Shown: one piece after another, positions 47,054 through 58,815 of the stretch
Layout of the letters: each line of letters begins with the position of its first letter
How positions within the stretch are numbered: the stretch's first letter is position 1
Assembly (NCBI RefSeq): GCF_033807715.1
Contig: NC_084590.1
Location: 7,406,327 to 7,470,326, forward strand
Direction: 5' to 3'
Length of the DNA stretch: 64,000 nt
Origin: Cololabis saira
Lineage: Eukaryota; Chordata; Actinopteri; Beloniformes; Belonidae
The notes under the pieces: generated by a model
Seen by the model: the letters and a program-made list of their open reading frames with translations, nothing else
Told to the model about the DNA's origin: nothing
Databases searched by the model: none
Program-made: the position numbers and the translations under genes

Positions 47054-47504
47054 GTAGAGAAACAGTTGTTGCAGGCTATCAACCTTTATTAGGTTTATAG
47101 AACCATTTCCGAACCGTTTGGAGATCAACGTTATATCAATTGGAAAGGTTACTTACAAGTGGAAAACATTCAAGACAGGTCCTCAGTTATTCCCCGAGTG
47201 GTCAATAGAGGGACTGCAGGTGTGGATCCGGACCCTGGTGGTCAGTAGAGTGACTGCAGGTTTTCTTAGATCTGTATTGGCTTCAACCTAGAAGTTAGAA
47301 TGAGTTGGGCTATCAGGACCAGGACAATGACAAGGAACAGAATGAGAACCAGGATCAGGATCAGGATCGGGTCGAGAATAAAAAGATCAGAACATAGAAC
47401 GTGGACAAGGCGAGAAAGAACGTGGATAAGACGTTGAAAGGACATGGAAGAAGGTGGAACAACGTGGACAGGACGTGGAAATGTACAGGATGTGGATGTG
47501 GGTC

Positions 47505-49690
47505 TTGGTGCTGGTCTGGACTCTGGGATGGATCTTGGTGCTGGTCTGGACTCTGGGATGGGTCTTGGTGCTGGTCTGGACTCTGATTGGTGCCGGTTAT
47601 TGGTGCTTCTCTTGGGTTGTTCTGTAAAGCTTATTGTTGGGGATGATTGACAGGTCTAATTCGCAGGTCTGATTGACAGGTCTGTGGAGGGCGGAAAGCT
47701 ACAGTGGTGCAGTGTTGGAGGGTGGGGTGGTGGGTGAGAGTATCTGATCACCTTAAGGCCCCTCCTGCAGCCAGACCTGTCGTGTCCACATTCCAGGTGG
47801 GTGTCTCTGTGGCCACCTCCCGTTACGGGAAGCTCTGCTGGGGGGGTGGACTGCTGCTGGCCGCAGGCTCCACCGTGACTCAACTTTTGGGAAGTGTCCG
47901 TCCGTGGAATGGGGAGGAGGCTACAAGCGTCAGTATTATCAGAATGATGGCCACTTTGATCATCATATTTCTCGATGCACGGGCCGAGGCGGAGTAGTTG
48001 CAGCAATTTATAACTCCAGTCGTCATCAAAAACTGAACCTAAATGTGATTATAATACATTCGAAAGCCTCACACTTAGCCTGAAAGTCCCGAGCTGGAAA
48101 TCAGAGAAGCCAGTTTTGTTAGTGGTAGTGTACCGGCCCCCTGCTGGTGCTTATCTAGAGTTTCCGTCTGAATTTTCTGATTTCCTATCTGGTTTATTGA
48201 TCAGTACAGATAAAGTCATCATAGTGGGTGACTTTAACATTCATATGGATGTTGACAGCGATAATCTTTAATTAGCTCTCCATTCTCTTCTAGAATCGAT
48301 GGATATCTCACAGAAAGTGGACAAACCGACACACTGTTTTAATCATACCCTGGATCTTGTTCTCACCTACGGTGGTGAACCCGATGATCTGTTGGTGTCA
48401 CCTGTAAACTCCTTTTTATCCAACCATTATTTAATAACGTTTGTATTTAACATTGTCGATGTTGAAGCGCAAAATAGGAGGTATTATTTGAGCAGATATT
48501 TGTCTGATGAAGTTATTGCTAAATTTAGGGAGGCCATTGCTCATCTTACGATAGTGGAAAATAGTGAAGTAGTCGAGGCCAGTGACCTGGGTTCTACCTC
48601 TGCATATGTTGATTTCCTTGTTAGTAACTCTGCTGATTTGTTGCATTCAGCTTTAGATGAAGTTGTTCCTTTGAAAAGGAGGGTTTCCAACAATAGGAAC
48701 TTAACTCCCTGGTATAATTCAGATATCCGCATTTTGAAACAAAACGTGTGTAAAATGGAAAGGAAGTGGTACTCTTGTAAGTCTGTAGACTCCTATCGTG
48801 AATGGAAAGATATTCTAATAGAATATAAAAAAGCCATTCGAAAAAAAAAGCCAGAACAGCCTATTATTCATCGTTGATAGAGGATAACAAAAGTAACCCA
48901 CGTTTTCTGTTCAGCACTGTAGCCAGACTGACAAAGAGTCACAGCTCTGTTGAGCCGTGCATTCCTGCAGCTCTCAGTAGTGAAGAATTTATGAGCTTCT
49001 TTAACAGTAAAATCATCAGAATTAGAGAAGAAATCAACCAGCCGGGTTGTAGGCGTTTCTTCAGCTTTAGCGACTTCCCTAGGCTCTGACTTGACTCTAG
49101 ACTATTTTGATCCTACAGACCTCCCTGAGATGACCTCAGTCGTCAATAAAGCTAAATCAACCACGTGTATGTTAGACCCCATCCAGACTCGACTACTAAA
49201 AAAAAAATTTCTGAGCCGCTCAGTGGCGCAGTGGGTTAAGGAAGCAGCTAATATACTGAGGCTACAGTCGCAGGTTCGAGTCCCGGCCTGCGCACCTTTG
49301 CTGCATGTCATCCCCATTAACTCTCTCTACGCCCTTCCTGTCTGCAACATGAATAAAGGGCCAATAGAGCCCAAAAAAAAAAGTTCTTTCTCTTATTGGC
49401 ACGACAACACTGGACCAGATCAACTTATCCCTAAACGTAGGATGTGTATCACAGGTTTTTAAAGTTGCAGTAATTAAACCCTTACTTAAAAAAACCTTCT
49501 CTTGACCCAGATATTTTAGCTAATTATAGACCAATTTCCAACCTTCCATTTATTTCTAAAATTCTGGAAAAAGTAGTTGCAAGTCAGTTATGTGACTATT
49601 TGTATAGAAATGATCTGTTTGAAGTCTTTCAGTCAGGGTTCAGAATGCATCATAGCACAGAGACAGCACTGGTTCCAGTCAGGAATGACC
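47505..49690 (+). pseudogene. L2/Rex1-like LINE copy A, 5' half (endonuclease)
   Basis: Begins with three units of a 30-bp repeat (47505-47592), then a leader shared with copy C (ATTGACAGGTCTGTGGAGG) and an endonuclease-reverse transcriptase frame broken by stops and shifts. The clearest stretch, 48299-48877, follows a stop within the endonuclease. VGDFNIHMDVDSD is readable just upstream (about 48225). Downstream, the sequence between endonuclease and RT is interrupted by a SINE (49213-49381). The RT starts near 49480 and enters a minisatellite at 49697. Confidence 0.75.
49213..49381 (+). mobile_element. tRNA-derived SINE (second family) inside LINE copy A
   Basis: Starts GAGCCGCTCAGTGGCGCAGT, with an A-box-like TGGCGCAGTGGGTTAAGG and B-box GGTTCGAGTCCC 40 bp later, and ends in a poly-A run. 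LINE copies B and C lack it at the same point (AAAAATGTTCTTTCTCTTATT is continuous there), so it is a clean secondary insertion. Confidence 0.85.
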
Positions 49691-49696
49691 TTCTTA

Positions 49697-51541
49697 TGGC
49701 CTCAGATAAGGGATTAGTTTCCATACTGGTTCTACTGGACCTCAGATAAGGGATTAGTTTCCATACTGGTTCTACTGGACCTCAGATAAGGGACTAGTGT
49801 CCATACTGGTTCTACTGGACCTCAGATAAGGGATTAGTTTCCATACTGGTTCTACTGGACCTCAGATAAGGGATTAGTTTCCATACTGGTTCTACTGGAC
49901 CTCAGATAAGGGATTAGTGTCCATACTGGTTCTACTGGACCTCAGATAAGGATTAGTGATCATACTGGTTCTACTGGACCTCAGATAAGGGATTAGTGTC
50001 CATACTGGTTCTACTGGACCTCAGATAAGGGACTAGTGTCCATACTGGTTCTACTGGACCTCAGATAAGGGATTAGTTTCCATACTGGTTCTACTGGACC
50101 TCAGATAAGGGATTAGTTTCCATACTGGTTCTACTGGACCTCAGATAAGGGATTAGTGTCCATACTGGTTCTACTGGACCTCAGATAAGGATTAGTGATC
50201 ATACTGGTTCTACTGGACCTCAGATAAGGGATTAGTGTCCATACTGGTTCTACTGGACCTCAGATAAGGATTAGTGATCATACTGGTTCTACTGGACCTC
50301 AGATAAGGGATTAGTTTCCATACTGGTTCTACTGGACCTCAGATAAGGGACTGGTGTCCATACTGGCTCTACTGGACCTCAGATAAGGGACTAGTGTCCA
50401 TACTGGTTCTACTGGACCTCAGATAAGGGATTAGTTTCCATACTGGTTCTACTGGACCTCAGATAAGGGATTAGTGTCCATACTGGTTCTACTGGACCTC
50501 AGATAAGGGACTAGTGTCCATACTGGTTCTACTGGACCTCAGATAAGGGATTAGTTTCCATACTGGTTCTACTGGACCTCAGATAAGGGACTAGTGTCCA
50601 TACTGGTTCTACTGGACCTCAGATAAGGGATTAGTTTCCATACTGGTTCTACTGGACCTCAGATAAGGGATTAGTTTCCATACGGGTTCTACTGGACCTC
50701 AGATAAGGGACTGGTGTCCATACTGGTTCTACTGGACCTCAGATAAGGGACTAGTGTCCATACTGGTTCTACTGGACCTCAGATAAGGGACTGGTGTCCA
50801 TACTGGTTCTACTGGACCTCAGATAAGGGACTAGTGTCCATACTGGTTCTACTGGACCTCAGATAAGGGATTAGTTTCCATACTGGTTCTACTGGACCTC
50901 AGATAAGGGATTAGTTTCCATACTGGTTCTACTGGACCTCAGATAAGGGATTAGTGTCCATACTGGTTCTACTGGACCTCAGATAAGGATTAGTGATCAT
51001 ACTGGTTCTACTGGACCTCAGATAAGGGATTAGTGTCCATACTGGTTCTACTGGACCTCAGATAAGGGACTGGTGTCCATACTGGCTCTACTGGACCTCA
51101 GATAAGGGACTAGTGTCCATACTGGTTCTACTGGACCTCAGATAAGGGATTAGGTTCCATACTGGTTCTACTGGACCTCAGATAAGGGACTAGTGTCCAT
51201 ACTGGTTCTACTGGACCTCAGATAAGGGATTAGGTTCCATACTGGTTCTACTGGACCTCAGATAAGGGACTAGTGTCCATACTGGTTCTACTGGACCACA
51301 GATAAGGGACTAGTGTCCATACTGGTTCGACTGGACCTCAGATAAGGGATTAGTGTCCATACTGGTTCTACTGGACCTCAGATAAGGGATTAGTGTCCAT
51401 ACTGGTTCTACTGGACCTCAGATAAGGGACTAGTGTCCATACTGGTTCTACTGGACCACAGATAAGGGACTAGTGTCCATACTGGTTCTACTGGACCTCA
51501 GATAAGGGATTAGTGTCCATACTGGTTCTACTGCACCTCAG
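49697..51541. repeat. 40-bp minisatellite grown inside a LINE reverse transcriptase
   Basis: About 46 tandem units of the 40-bp sequence CCTCAGATAAGGGATTAGTT-TCCATACTGGTTCTACTGGA, with two main variants (ATTAGTTTCC, ACTAGTGTCC) in recurring order. In LINE copy C the same place (56917-57045) has only about three units. The unit encodes the stretch just before RT motif A ([14 protein letters not shown]). CCTCAG occurs on both sides of the ancestral unit and may have seeded the expansion. The unit length breaks the reading frame. Confidence 0.95.
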
Positions 51542-51750
51542 TGCTGCTTTTGACACTGTAGATCAGCATTTTACTGCACAGGTTAGAGCATGTTGTTGAG
51601 ATTAAAGGGACAGCTCTATGTTGGTTTAAATCATATCTATCTGACAGGTTCCAGTTTGTTCATGTACATGAGGTTTCTTCAGAACAGTCGAGGGTCTGTT
51701 ATGGTGTTCCGCAGGGTTCAGTGCTAGGGCCAATCTTGTTCAGTTTATAC

Positions 51751-52526
51751 TAGAGTTGTCCCGATCCGATCACGTGATCGGAAATCTGGGCCGATCACGT
51801 GATTGCAGACTCGATCCGGACTCGGGCGTTATGAGCCGATCAGGAATCGGATATATATCAGGGTTTCCGTTGTCCGGTAAAATATGCCAAAATCCGGTAT
51901 TTTATAATCTCTCCGGTCAAAATGTCCGGTGAAAATACTCACTGGGGCTGCGGGACTAGGGACTAGAGTCCCCGGGAGCACCGCGGAGGGACACGCCGAG
52001 CCCCGGTGCCGGGAGCCGGGAGGAAGCGGAGCTGCGGCGCCGACATCCACGTGTGCGTTGATTTATGGTTCCGCGTCGCACCGACGCAGAGTCTACAGCG
52101 TAGGGTCGCGGCGACGCGCACCCTACGCCAGACCCTACGTTGAAGGCTCTGCGTTGGTGTGACGCGGGACCATAAATCAACGCACACGTGGAGTAGTGGG
52201 CTCGGAGCGCAGAGCACGCCTGTTTGTTTTGAAGCTGAAGCAGCCCTATGCTATCATGTCTGTTGTGTGGAATTACTTCAGAGTGAACAAGGATTTTTTT
52301 ATACTGACTTAAGAATGTTCAAGCTGCCTACCTCCTATGCGCTCAGTTTACAGTACACATGTTAAAATATAATAAAAGGGTCATCCTGCATAATTTTCTT
52401 TTCTCTTCTTCATTTTTTTATTGTTTTATAAAAGTATCGGATCGGGACTCGGTATCGGCAAGTCCTCAAAATCAAAGGACTCGGACTCGGACTCGGGGGC
52501 AAAAAAACCTGATCGGGACATCCCTA
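51751..52526. mobile_element. hAT element inserted in LINE copy A
   Basis: Ends TAGAGTTGTCCCGATCCGAT and, reversed, TAGGGATGTCCCGATCAGG. GTTTATAC occurs exactly on both sides (51743-51750 and 52527-52534). Removing the element and one octamer restores the LINE reading order. Contains a nested palindrome (52048-52190). Confidence 0.94.
52048..52190. mobile_element. palindromic MITE nested in the hAT
   Basis: CACGTGTGCGTTGATTTATG at 52048 and its inverse ending at 52190 form a long hairpin (arms about 60 bp including CGACGCAGAG / CTCTGCGTTG). The inner sequence TACGCCAGACCCTACG relates it to the elements at 46543 and 58289. Confidence 0.75.
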
Positions 52527-53284
52527 GTTTATACATGCAGCCATTGGGAAGTATGATCCAGAATCACGGCATACACTTTCATTGCTATGCTGATGATACA
52601 CAGCTCTATTTGTCTATGAAGCCGGATGAAACAGAACCGTTAATTAAACTTCAGGCATGTCTTAGGGACATCAAGGACTGGACGTCCGGAAATCTTTTGC
52701 TTCTAAATTCAGATAAAACAGAGTTTATCAATCTTGGTTCAGAGCATTTTAGGAAGGGATTAGATGGTGTTGCGATGGCTTCCAGTGCAACTGTGAGAAA
52801 CCTTGGTGTTGTTTTCAATCAGGGTTTGTTGTTTAAACGTCTTTTAATCAGGTTTGTAAAATAGCATTGTTCCATCTCCGTAATATCACAAAGATTAGGA
52901 AAATTCTCTCGCAGAGTGATGAAGAAAAACTAGTTCATGCGTTTGTATCTTCTAGATTAGATTACTGTAATGTGTTATTAGCAGGATGTCCAAGTAACTC
53001 TTTAAATATCCTCCAGATGATCCAAAATGCAGCAGTGCAAGTGCTGACAGGAATCAGCAGGAGAGACCACGTCTCTCCCGTGTTAGCTTCAAACCATTGG
53101 CTACCCGTATATTTCAGAATCCAATTTAAAATGTTATTACTTGCATAAAAAGCCCAAAACAGCTTAACTCCGCGATATTTAGACCTGATTGTACCTTATG
53201 TTCCTAACAGAGCTGTACGTTCTCAGAGTGCAGGTTTACTCATAGTTCCTAGAAGATCCAAATGTAGATTTGGAGGACGGTCTT

Positions 53285-53625
53285 AGGGATGGGTCTTGGT
53301 ACTGGTCTGGACTCTGGGATGGGTCTTGGTGCTGGTCTGGATCCTCTGGGATGGATCATGGTGCTGGTCTGGACTCTGGGATGGGTCTTGGTGCTGGTCT
53401 GGACTCTGGGATGGGTCTTGGTGCTGGACTGGACTCTGGGATGGGTCTTGGTGCTGGTCTGGACTCTGGGGTGGGTCATGGTGCTGGTCTGGACTCTGGG
53501 ATGGGTCTTGGTGCTGGTCTGGACTCTGGGATGGGTCTTGGTGCTGGTCTGGACTCTGGGATGGGTCTTGGTGCTGGTCTGGACTCTGGGATGGGTCTTG
53601 GTACTGGTCTGGACTCCGATGTTGA
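53285..53625. repeat. 30-bp minisatellite, about 11 units
   Basis: Units GATGGGTCTTGGTGCTGGTC-TGGACTCTGG. Being 30 bp it yields 10-residue periodic ORFs in several frames. It directly abuts the truncated 3' end of LINE copy A. Confidence 0.95.
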
Positions 53626-54595
53626 GATGTTGATTTCCTTGCTAGTAACACTGCTGATCTGTTGCACTCTAACTTAGATGCAGTTGCTCCTTTGAAAAGG
53701 AGGGTTTCTAGCCATAGGAGCTTAACTCCCTGGTATAATTCAGATGTTGAAACAAAGAGTGTGTAAAATGGAAAGGAAGTGGTACTCTTGTAAGTCAGTA
53801 GATACCTATCGTGAATTGAAAGATATTCTAATAGTATATAAAAAAGCTATTCACAAAGCCAGAACAGCCTATTATTCATCATTGATAGAGGATAACAAAG
53901 TAACCCACGTTTTCTGTTCAGCACTGTAGCCAGGCTGACAAAGAGTCACAACTCTGTTGAGCCGTGCATTCCTGCAGCTCTCAGTAGTGAGGACTTTATG
54001 AGCTTCTTTAACAGTAAAATCACGAGAATTAGAGAAGAAATCAACCAGCCGGTTGTAGGTGTCTCTTCAGCTTTAGCGACTTCCCTAGGCTCTGACTTGA
54101 CTCTAGACTGTTTTGATCCTACAGACCTCCATGAGATGACCTCACTCGTCAATAAAGCTAAATCAACCACGTGTATGTTAGACCCCATCCTGACTCGACT
54201 ATTCAAAAATGTTCTTTCTCTTATTGGCAGAAAAACTAGTTCATGCGTTTGTATCTTCTAGATTAGATTACTGTAATGTGTTATTAGCAGGATGTCCAAG
54301 TAACTCTTTAAATATCCTCCAGATGATCCAAAATGCAGCAGTGCAAGTGCTGACAGGAATCAGCAGGAGAGACCACGTCTCTCCAGTGTTAGCCTCAAAC
54401 CATTGGCTACCCGTATATTTCAGAATCCAATTTAAAATGTTATTACTTGCATATAAAGCCCAAAACAGCTTAGCTCCGCGATATTTATAAGACCTGATAG
54501 TACCTTATGTTCCTAACAGAGCTGTACGTTCTCAGAGTGCAGGTTTACTCATAGTTCCTAGAAGATCCAAATGTAGATTTGGAGGACGGTCTTAG
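53626..54595 (+). pseudogene. LINE copy B, internally deleted
   Basis: Starts in the late endonuclease/linker region (LTPWYNSD, KMERKWYSCKSVD) and jumps at about 54226 from CTCTTATTGGC directly to AGAAAAACTAGTTCATGCG, deleting nearly the whole RT including YADD. It then follows the C-terminal region and ends at the same FGGR/GATGGGTCTTGG junction as copy A. Confidence 0.8.
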
Positions 54596-54990
54596 GGATG
54601 GGTCTTGGTGCTGGTCTGGACTCTGGGATGGATCATGGTGCTGGTCTGGACTCTGGGATGGGTCATGGTGCTGGTCTGGACTCTGGGATGGGTCTATGTG
54701 CTGGTCTGGACTCTGGGATGGGTCTATGTGCTGGTCTGGATCCTCTGGGATGGATCTTGGTGCTGGTCTGGACTCTGGGATGGGTCTTGGTGCTGGTCTG
54801 GACTCTGGGATGGGTCATGGTGCTGGTCTGGACTCTGGGATGGGTCTTGGTGCTGGTCTGGACTCTGGGATGGATCTTGGTACTGGTCTGGACTCTGGGA
54901 TGGGTCTTGGTGCTGGTCTGGACTCTGGGATGGATCTTGGTGCTGGTCTGGACTCTGGGATGGGTCTTTGTGCTGGTCTGGACTCTGGTT
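54596..54990. repeat. 30-bp minisatellite, about 13 units
   Basis: Same unit as 53285-53625 with GGATCATGG, GGGTCTATG and GGGTCTTTG variants. It leads into the LINE leader (GTTGGCGCCGGTTATTGGTG) of copy C. Confidence 0.95.
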
Positions 54991-57900
54991 GGCGCCGGTT
55001 ATTGGTGCTTCTCTTGGGTTGTTCTGTAAAGCTTATTGTTGGGGATGATTGACAGGTCTGGTTGGCAGGTCTGATTGACAGGTCTGTGGAGGACGGAAAG
55101 CTACAGTGGTGCAGTGTTGGAGGGTGGGGTGGTGGGTGAGAGTATCTGATCACCTTAAGGCCCCTCCTGCAGCCAGACCTGTCGTGTCCACATTCCAGGT
55201 GGGTGTCTCTGTGGCCACATCCCTTTACAGGAAGCTCTGCTGGGGGAGTGGACTGCTGCTGGCCGCAGGCTCCACCGTGACTCAACTTTTGGGAAGTGTC
55301 CGTCCGTGGAATGGGGAGGAGGCTACAAGCGTCATTATTATCAGAATGATGTCTACTTTAATCATCATATTCCTCCAAGCACGGGCCGAGGCGGAGGAGT
55401 CGCAGCAATTTATAACTCCAGTCTTCAAACTAAATTTGAATCTAAATGTGATTATAATACATTTGAAAGCCTCACACTTAGTATAAAACTCCCGAGCTGG
55501 AAATCAGAGAAGCCAGTTTTGTTAGTGGTAGTGTATCGGCCCCCTGCTTCTGCTTATCTAGAGTTTCTGTCTGAATTTTCAGATTTCCTATCTGGTTTAT
55601 TGATCAGTACAGATAAAGTCATCATAGTGGGTGACTTTAACATTCATATGGATGTTGACAGCGATAATCTTAAATTAGCTCTCCATTCTCTTCTAGAATC
55701 GATGGGTATCTCACAGAAAGTGGACAAACCGACGCACTGTTTTAATCATACGCTGGATCTCGTTCTCACCTACGGTGTTGAACCCGATAATCTGTTGGCG
55801 TTTCCTGTAAACTCCCTTTTATCCGATCACTATTGAATAACATTTGATTTTAATATTGTCGATGTGGAAGGGCAAAATAGGAAGTATTATTTTAGCAGAT
55901 GTTTGTCTGATTAAGCTATTGCTAAATTTAGGGAGGCCATTGCTCATCTTACGATAGTGGAAAATAGTGAAGTAGTCGAGGCCAGTGACCTGGGTTCTAC
56001 CTCTGCAGATGTTGATTTCCTTGTTAGTAACTCTGCTGATCTGTTGCACTCAGCTTTAGATGCAGTTGCTCCTTTGAAAAGGAGGGTTTCCAACCATAGG
56101 AGCTTAACTCCCTGGTATAATTCAGATATCTGCATGTTGAAACAAAGAGTGTGTAAAATGGAAAGGAAGTGGTACTCTTGTAAGTCTGTAGACTCCTATC
56201 GTGAATTGAAAGATAGTCTAATAGTATATAAAAAAGCCATTCGCAAAGCCAGAACAGCCTATTATTCATCATTGATAGAGGATAACAAAAGTAACCCATG
56301 TTTTCTGTTCAGCACTGTAGCCAGGCTGACAAAGAGTCACAACTCTGTCTAGCCGTGCATTCCTGCAGCTCTCAGTAGTGAGGACTTTATGAGCTTCTTT
56401 AACAGTAAAATCATCAGAATTAGAGAAGAAATCAACCAGCCGGTTGTGGGCGTTTCTTCAGCTTTAGCGACTTCCCTGGGCTCTGACTTGACTCTAGACT
56501 ATTTTGATCCTACAGACCTCCATGAGATGACCTCACTCGTCAATAGAGCTAAGTCAACCACATGTATGCTAGACCCCATCCTGACTCAACTATTCAAAAA
56601 TGTTTTTTCTCTTATTGGCACAACAATACTGGACCAGATCAACTTATCCCTAAACTTGGGATGTGTACCACAGGTTTTTAAATTTGCAGTAATTAAACCT
56701 TTACTTAAAAAAGCCTTCTCTTGACCCAGACATCTTAGCTAATTATAGACCAATTTCCAATCTTCCAATTATATCTGAAATTCTGGAAAAGTTAGTTTCA
56801 AGCCAGTGTTGTGACTATTTGTATAGAAATTATCTGTTTGAAGTTTTTCAGTCAGGGTTCAGAATGCATCATAGCACAGAGACAGCACTGGTTCAATCAC
56901 AAATGACCTTCTTATGGCCTCAGATAAGGGATTAGTGTCCATACTGGTTCTACTGGACCTCAGATAAGGGATTAGTGTCCATACTGGTTCTACTGGACCT
57001 CAGATAAGGGACTAGTGTCCATACTGGTTCTACTGGACCACAGTGCTGCTTTTGACACTATAGATCATGGCATTTTACTGCACAGGTTAGAGCATGTTGT
57101 TGGGATTAAAGGGACAGTTCTAGGTTGGTTCAAATCATATTTATCTGACATGTTCCAGTTTGTTCATGTACATGAAGTTTCTTCAGAACAGTCAAGGGTC
57201 TGTTATGGTGTTCCACAGGGTTCAGTGCTAGGGCCAATCTTGTTCAATTTATACATGCAGCCATTGGGAAATATAATCCAGAATCACGGCATACACTATC
57301 ATTGATATGCTGATGATACGCAGCTCTATTTGTCTATGAAGCCGGATGAAACAGAACCATTAGTTAAACTTCAGGCATGTCTTAGGGACATCAAGGACTG
57401 GATGTCCGGAAATTTTTTGCTTCTAAATTCAGATAAAACAGAGTTTATCAATCTTGGTACAGAGCATTTTAGGAAGGGATTAGATGGTATTGCGATGGCT
57501 TCCAGTGCAACTGTGAGAAACCTTGGTGTTGTTTTTTACCAGGATTTTTGTTTTAAACCATATATTAATCAAGTTTGTAAAATAGCATTGTTCCATCTCC
57601 GTAATGTCACAAAGATTAGGAAAATCCTCTCGCAGAGTGATACTGAAAAACTGGTTCATGTGTTTGTATCTTCTAGACTAGATTACCGAAATGTTTTATT
57701 AGCAGGATGTCCAAGTAATTCTCTAAATATCTTCCAGCTGATCCAAAATGCAGCAGCGCAAGTGCTGACAGGAATCAGCAAGAGACTCACTCAGATCAAG
57801 TGTTAGCGTAGCTCCATCGGCTACCCGTAAAATTTAGAATCCAATTTAAAATTTTATAAAGCCCAAAACGGCTTAGCTCCACATTATTTGCAAGACCTGA

Positions 57901-58110
57901 TAGTGCCTTATGTTCCTGGCAGAGCTCCCCGCTCTCAGAGTGCAGGTTTACTCGTACTTCCTAGAATATCCAAATGTAGATTTGGAGGGCGGGCATTCTG
58001 CTATCAGGAACCGTTACTATGGAACCAACTTCCAATCTGTTAAGGAGGCTGACACCACCTCCACCTTTAAAACCAAACTTTAAACCTTTCTGTTTAGTAA
58101 AGCCTATAGC
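54991..58110 (+). pseudogene. L2/Rex1-like LINE copy C, nearly full length
   Basis: Leader, then an endonuclease (55306-55836: VVVYRPPASAYLEFLSEF, VGDFNIHMDVDSD with catalytic Asp/Asn, ending at a premature stop in LLSDHY), linker (KMERKWYSCKSVDSYRELK), RT start (about 56680: [10 protein letters not shown]), motif A ([16 protein letters not shown]), motif B ([13 protein letters not shown]), YADD block (57306-57330, preceded by a stop), thumb and C-terminus to about 58085. At least five stops or frameshifts make it inactive, but domain order is complete. A ~21-bp repeat (AGTAAACCTCTAGTTAGTGT) occupies 58098-58228 in its 3' UTR. Confidence 0.82.
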
Positions 58111-58288
58111 TAGTGTTAGTAAACTTCTAGCTGGTGTTTGTAAATCTCTAGTTAGTGTCAGTAAACCTCTAGTTAGTGTTTAGTAAACCTCTAGCTGGTG
58201 TTAGTAAATCTCTAGTTAGTGTAAACTCTAGTGTGTTAGAGCCAGTAGTCATAGCTGCAGCTATAGAACAAGACTATAATAGTTTCAA

Positions 58289-58525
58289 ACATAGAGCGCT
58301 GAAAGTTCACGACTGCTTCATGAACCGGAACCGGAAATGCGTTGCTACCAAGCAAACCAATCACAGCCCTCTCGGTCTGCGTTCGGTCTGCGTCGCCTCA
58401 ACGCGTAGTTAAATTTTTTGGGAGGTGCACATCAGGCTACGGCGTAGGCTACGGAGAGACTCCCGCGTAGCCGCATACCCTACGGTGTAGGCTCTGCGTT
58501 GGTTTAACGCAGAACCAGCCTTTAG
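58289..58525. mobile_element. MITE copy (TTCTGCGTTAAA-type end), truncated
   Basis: Shares CACAGCCCTCTCGGTCTGCG, GGAGAGACTCCCGCGTAGCC and the right end GTTTAACGCAGAACCAGCC with 46543-47053, but lacks its left end and most of the 11-bp array. Confidence 0.7.
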
Positions 58526-58529
58526 TGCT

Positions 58530-58815
58530 TTTCTGGACTCTCTTGGGTGGGTCTTGGTGCTGGTCTGGACTCTGGTTGGCGCCGGTTATTGGTGTTTCTC
58601 TTGGGTTGTTGCTCTGTAAAGCTTGTTGTTGGGGATGATTGACAGGTCTGGTAGACAAGTCTAGTGGAGGACAGAACAATAGAGTGGTGCAGTTGGAGGG
58701 TGGGGTGGTGGGTGAGAGTATCTGATCACCTTTAGGCCCCTCCTGCAGCCAGACCTGTTGTGTCCACATTCCAGGTGGGTGTCTCTGTGGCCCCGTTACG
58801 GGAAGCTCTGCTGCA
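58530..58815 (+). repeat. fourth LINE leader copy
   Basis: A single 30-bp unit then the leader (GTTGGCGCCGGTTATTGGTG, GTGGGTGAGAGTATCTGATC) as in copies A and C. It stops near 58815, with no ORF attached. Confidence 0.75.

Larger units (their letters stand above)
51542..53284 (+). pseudogene. L2/Rex1-like LINE copy A, 3' half (reverse transcriptase)
   Basis: Continues the RT after the minisatellite ([11 protein letters not shown] at about 51700, then FHCYADDTQLYLSMKPDETE at about 52580, the catalytic YADD), the thumb (LRDIKDWTSGNLLLLNSDKT) and the C-terminal region (LDYCNVLLAGCPSNSLNILQ). A hAT element (51751-52526) is inserted before the YADD block. The copy stops abruptly at 53279 in FGGR, where it joins a 30-bp array. 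Confidence 0.8.

Noticed and set aside
49213..49300. tRNA gene
   Set aside because: It has A- and B-box-like sequence but does not fold as a complete tRNA, is followed by a non-tRNA body and poly-A, and interrupts a LINE, so it is a SINE.
49697..51541. CRISPR-like array
   Set aside because: Units are contiguous with no unique spacers, the setting is eukaryotic, and the unit is LINE coding sequence.
53270..55052. Gly/Leu/Asp-rich 10-residue repeat protein
   Set aside because: The 30-bp tandem unit keeps all three frames open. It is flanked by LINE sequence and has no independent start context.
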